The notes under the pieces: model-generated
Seen by the model: only the letters and a program-made list of their open reading frames with translations
Database searches by the model: none
Told to the model about the DNA's origin: nothing
Source: Manduca sexta
Taxonomy: Eukaryota > Arthropoda > Insecta > Lepidoptera > Sphingidae
Assembly: GCF_014839805.1 (NCBI RefSeq)
Contig: NC_051129.1
Location: 13,148,920-13,212,919 of the forward strand
DNA: 64,000 bases
Direction of reading: 5' to 3'
Part shown: positions 61,481-64,000 of the stretch, in pieces
Numbering within the stretch: the first letter of the stretch is position 1
Layout of the letters: every line of letters begins with the position of its first letter
Made by a program: the position numbers and the translations under genes

Positions 61481-63087
61481 AAAGGGAATTATTAAAAACT
61501 AAAAACCTCTCATATGAGACAGCATTACAGATATGTCTTGATTATCAAGTGACATTCCCTGATCTGTACCCTAGTAGTGAGGCATTGAAGCAAACTCCGT
61601 TCCATGTTACTGAACCTATGGATATTGGCAGGATACAAACAAACAATTGTCAACATTGCACAAGAGTGCACAAACAGGGAGAAAGGTGTCAGTTCACTAA
61701 AGCTAGATGTTTCTATTGTAAGAAATTTGGACATATAGCTGCAGCATGCACCAGAAAATCTGGTAAAGTAAATGATATAGCCAGGCTTGATGACACCAAT
61801 AAGGAGGCAATAATTAACGAGGAAATGATGATGGGTGTATATATCTGCTATGAAAAATATCAACCACCAATAACGGTAAACATTATCATTGATGGTGCTA
61901 AATTACTCATGGAAGTTGACTCTGGAGCATCAAGGAGTATAATATCAGAGGATACATACAGAAAGCTATGGTCATTTCCTCCTCCTCTAAGACCTACTCA
62001 GACCAAACTTGTAACATGGACTCGGGAAACATTGAAAGTGCTTGGACAGATAAACGTACAGGTGATATTAGGGGAAAAAGAAGCCCGTTGCGATTTGATA
62101 GTAGTATCAGGCACTGGACCTAGCCTTTTAGGGAGAAATTGGTTCCAGACATTAAATATTCAGATAGCAGGACTTAATTGGTCCGAAGATAAGGTATCCA
62201 ATGTAATGACCGACTTTCCTGGCTTATTTGCTGATGGACTGGGACAATACAAGGGGCCAAAAGTTTCGTTACATGTACGGGGGGATGCGATACCTAGATT
62301 TTTGAAAGCTCGGGTAATACCATTCCCATTAAAACAACAAGTGAATGAAGAGTTGAGAAGTATGGTAGATCAAGGTATTCTCACACCAGTGAATTACTCA
62401 GATTGGGCAACTCCATTACGAATTGTAAAGAAAGAAGACGGTTCCTTGCGTATTTGTGGAGATTACCGTTCTACGGTCAATGCTGCAATTGATGTGGATG
62501 CGTTTCCACTTCCTAAATCGGTAGAGGCTTTTGCTAAGTTGAGCGGCGGTCGGATTTTCAGTAAGCTGGACTTGAAACAAGCTTATACACAACTGCAAGT
62601 GGATGAAAAGACAGCCATGCTTTTAACCTTTAACACACCTCTCGGGTTAATGAAAATGAATCGACTTGCTTTTGGAGTAAGTGCAGCGCCAGCTATTTTT
62701 CAAAGAGTAATGTCTACAGCGTTTGCGGATATGGAAGGGGTGGCTTGTCTACTTGATGATATTGCTGTTATGGGAAGGAATAATAGTGAACATGAAAAAC
62801 GTCTATATGAAGTTCTACAAAAATTGCATGAGATGGGTTTTCGCCTTAACGTTTCTAAGTGCATATTTGCAGCTGAGAGCATCACATTTCTGGGTCACAT
62901 GATTGATGCAGATGGATTGCATCCGGCACCAACCAAAGTAAAAGAGATTCGTGAGAAACCAGCCCCGACGAGTAGAGAAACATTACGAGCATTTCTGGGC
63001 TTATACAATTTTTACGAAAAGTTTTTGCCAGATAAAGCAACATTGTTGGAACCATTATATAGGCTATTATATAATAGTATAGATTAG
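61465..63087 (+). pseudogene. gag C-terminus, protease and reverse transcriptase
   Basis: A continuous frame of about 540 codons carrying, in order, the end of the gag capsid-like region, two CCHC-type knuckles, an aspartic protease with DSGAS, a connector, and RT with the LLDD active site and FLGH. It ends prematurely at TAG 63085-63087 within a short AT-rich insertion. Homologous RNase H sequence resumes about 15 bases later in a different frame. Confidence 0.9.
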
Positions 63088-63099
63088 ATTCCAAGAGAC

Positions 63100-63750
63100 C
63101 TTGGGTTTGGGGTGAAGTAGAACAAACCGCTTTCAATAAAGCAAAGAAATTGCTGTCTTCAGATTTAACTTTGGTAGGATATGAGTTAGAAAGGGAGTTA
63201 CTTCTTATATGTGATTCATCGGACTATGGTCTGGGAGCAATTATTGCACATGTTATGGATGATGGTACTGAAAAACCTATAATGATGGCATCAAGAACGT
63301 TACAGAAGCACGAGAGACGTTACGGGCAAATAGACAAAGAGGCTTTAGCCATAATGTTTGGATTAACAAAATTTCATGAATATTTATCAGGTCGCAGCTT
63401 CTGCATTATTACAGACCATAAACCATTGATAGGACTGTTTAATCCGGCTAAACCTATCCCAGAGCAAATATCACCAAGGATGTTACGCTGGTCTTTAAAA
63501 TTAAGTTGTTACCAGTATACCATTAAGTATAGAGCGGGAAAATTAATCGGCAATGCAGATGCTTTGAGCAGATGGACGGTTCCTACGGCAAGTATAGAGG
63601 AAAGACCTCTTAAAGAAGTGCTATTATTGGAGGAGACACCAAGGGGTTGGGAACTCGATGCTCTCAGAGTGGCATTTGAAACAAAAAAGGATCCACTGTT
63701 ACAGAAGGTGACGTTCCATGTGCTTCATGGTTGGCCAGGCTCAAATGTAG
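63100..63750 (+). pseudogene. RNase H and tether region of the Ty3/gypsy element
   Basis: The frame after the interruption reads KRPWVWGEVEQTAFNKAKKL and then the RNase H signature residues D (ICDSSDYG), E (DKEALAI) and D (ITDHKPL), followed by GNADALSRW and the linker before integrase. There is no start codon of its own. The similarity is lost at about 63750, where GC-rich sequence begins. Confidence 0.88.
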
Positions 63751-64000
63751 ATGGGGTGCTAGGTCAGGAAACCTCCTCGTGGTGCACCCTGGGCAACGGC
63801 GCGTCGATCGAGCTGGTTGGCGCGACGGCCAATATCCTGACAATGGAGTTGGATGGCGGTCGTCGCCCCTTGCGGCGGCCGTCGTCCGATTCGGACGAGG
63901 TGGGCCCATCTCGGGCGGCTCCCGGTTCTGTCCGGGGGTGTCGACGGGCTCGGTGTGCGCTCATCCCGCCCCGAGCAGGCAGTGGGGGGGACTCCCTCTC
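63750..64000 (+). mobile_element. 5' end of a GC-rich element, probably a non-LTR (R1-like) retrotransposon
   Basis: Composition changes abruptly from AT-rich retroelement coding to a very GC-rich sequence that runs off the window. From ATG 63843 a frame reads MELDGGRRPLRRPSSDSDEV, arginine- and serine-rich like the start of ORF1 in insect non-LTR elements. The identity is inferred from composition and style, not from a conserved domain. Confidence 0.5.

Larger units (their letters stand above)
61005..63750 (+). mobile_element. Ty3/gypsy-type LTR retrotransposon, decayed and 3'-truncated
   Basis: The internal region of a Ty3/gypsy element. A TGG at 61007 may begin the primer-binding site. 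Then come gag (from ATG 61043), two zinc knuckles (second one CX2CX4HX4C near 61708-61750), an aspartic protease (DSGAS at about 61918), reverse transcriptase (YS.WATPLRIV, SKLDLKQAY, LLDD at about 62750, FLGH) and RNase H (ICDSSDYGLGA, KEALAI, ITDHKPL, GNADALSR). Reading is broken by a shift in gag near 61465 and by an in-frame stop and shift at 63070-63105. Integrase and the 3' LTR are missing, because the coding similarity stops near 63750. The 5' LTR is not defined; a short one ending just before 61007 is possible. The element is antisense to AUP1 and lies upstream of its first recognisable exon. No env-like frame is seen. Confidence 0.9.

Overview
This is animal nuclear DNA, almost certainly from a moth or butterfly (Lepidoptera). 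It is AT-rich, the genes are broken into short exons by canonical GT..AG introns, and the introns are full of repeats typical of Lepidoptera: a Metulj-type SINE with a clean target-site duplication, tRNA-derived SINEs, LINE tails ending in (TGATGA)n, and foldback MITEs. I see no bacterial, organellar or CRISPR sequence, and no genuine tRNA or rRNA gene. The species cannot be named from the sequence alone.

The window is three contigs joined by two gaps of exactly 500 N (21672-22171 and 41379-41878). Contig 1 (1-21671, + strand) holds five exons (A-E) of the spliceosomal DEAH-box ATPase DHX38/PRP16. Contig 2 (22172-41378) is an inverted second version of the same locus and carries exons B-J on the minus strand. 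Contig 3 (41879-64000, + strand) starts inside exon E and carries the rest of the gene through exon J, with the stop codon at 46415-46417. The simplest reading is one DHX38 locus on the + strand, with an unpurged alternative haplotype scaffolded backwards into the middle of it. The first DHX38 exons, including motifs I and II, lie upstream of the window. Contig 1 has two coding defects, a 1-base frameshift in exon C and a scrambled motif VI in exon E. Contig 2 is intact at both places.

Downstream of DHX38 and convergent with it, on the minus strand, is AUP1 (ancient ubiquitous protein 1, a lipid-droplet/ER protein of the ERAD pathway). Its recognisable exons run from 60844 down to the stop at 50784; the N-terminal exon is not found. 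The 4.4 kb between the two genes holds a foldback MITE, facing polyadenylation signals about 20 bp apart, and a cluster of ATCGAT motifs.

The most unusual feature is a 2.8 kb minisatellite (51527-54342) inside AUP1. Its 103- or 90-bp unit consists of the last 57-58 bases of an AUP1 exon, the 5' splice donor itself, and the first 33-46 bases of the intron. The array therefore presents 28 copies of the same exon/donor junction in a row. Its exon-proximal end shows a 399-bp higher-order repeat. The open frames of up to 945 codons across it are artefacts of stop-free repetition.

The right end of the window is a decayed Ty3/gypsy LTR retrotransposon (about 61005-63750), antisense to AUP1. It is interrupted after its RNase H region by a GC-rich sequence that looks like the 5' end of a non-LTR element and runs off the window.
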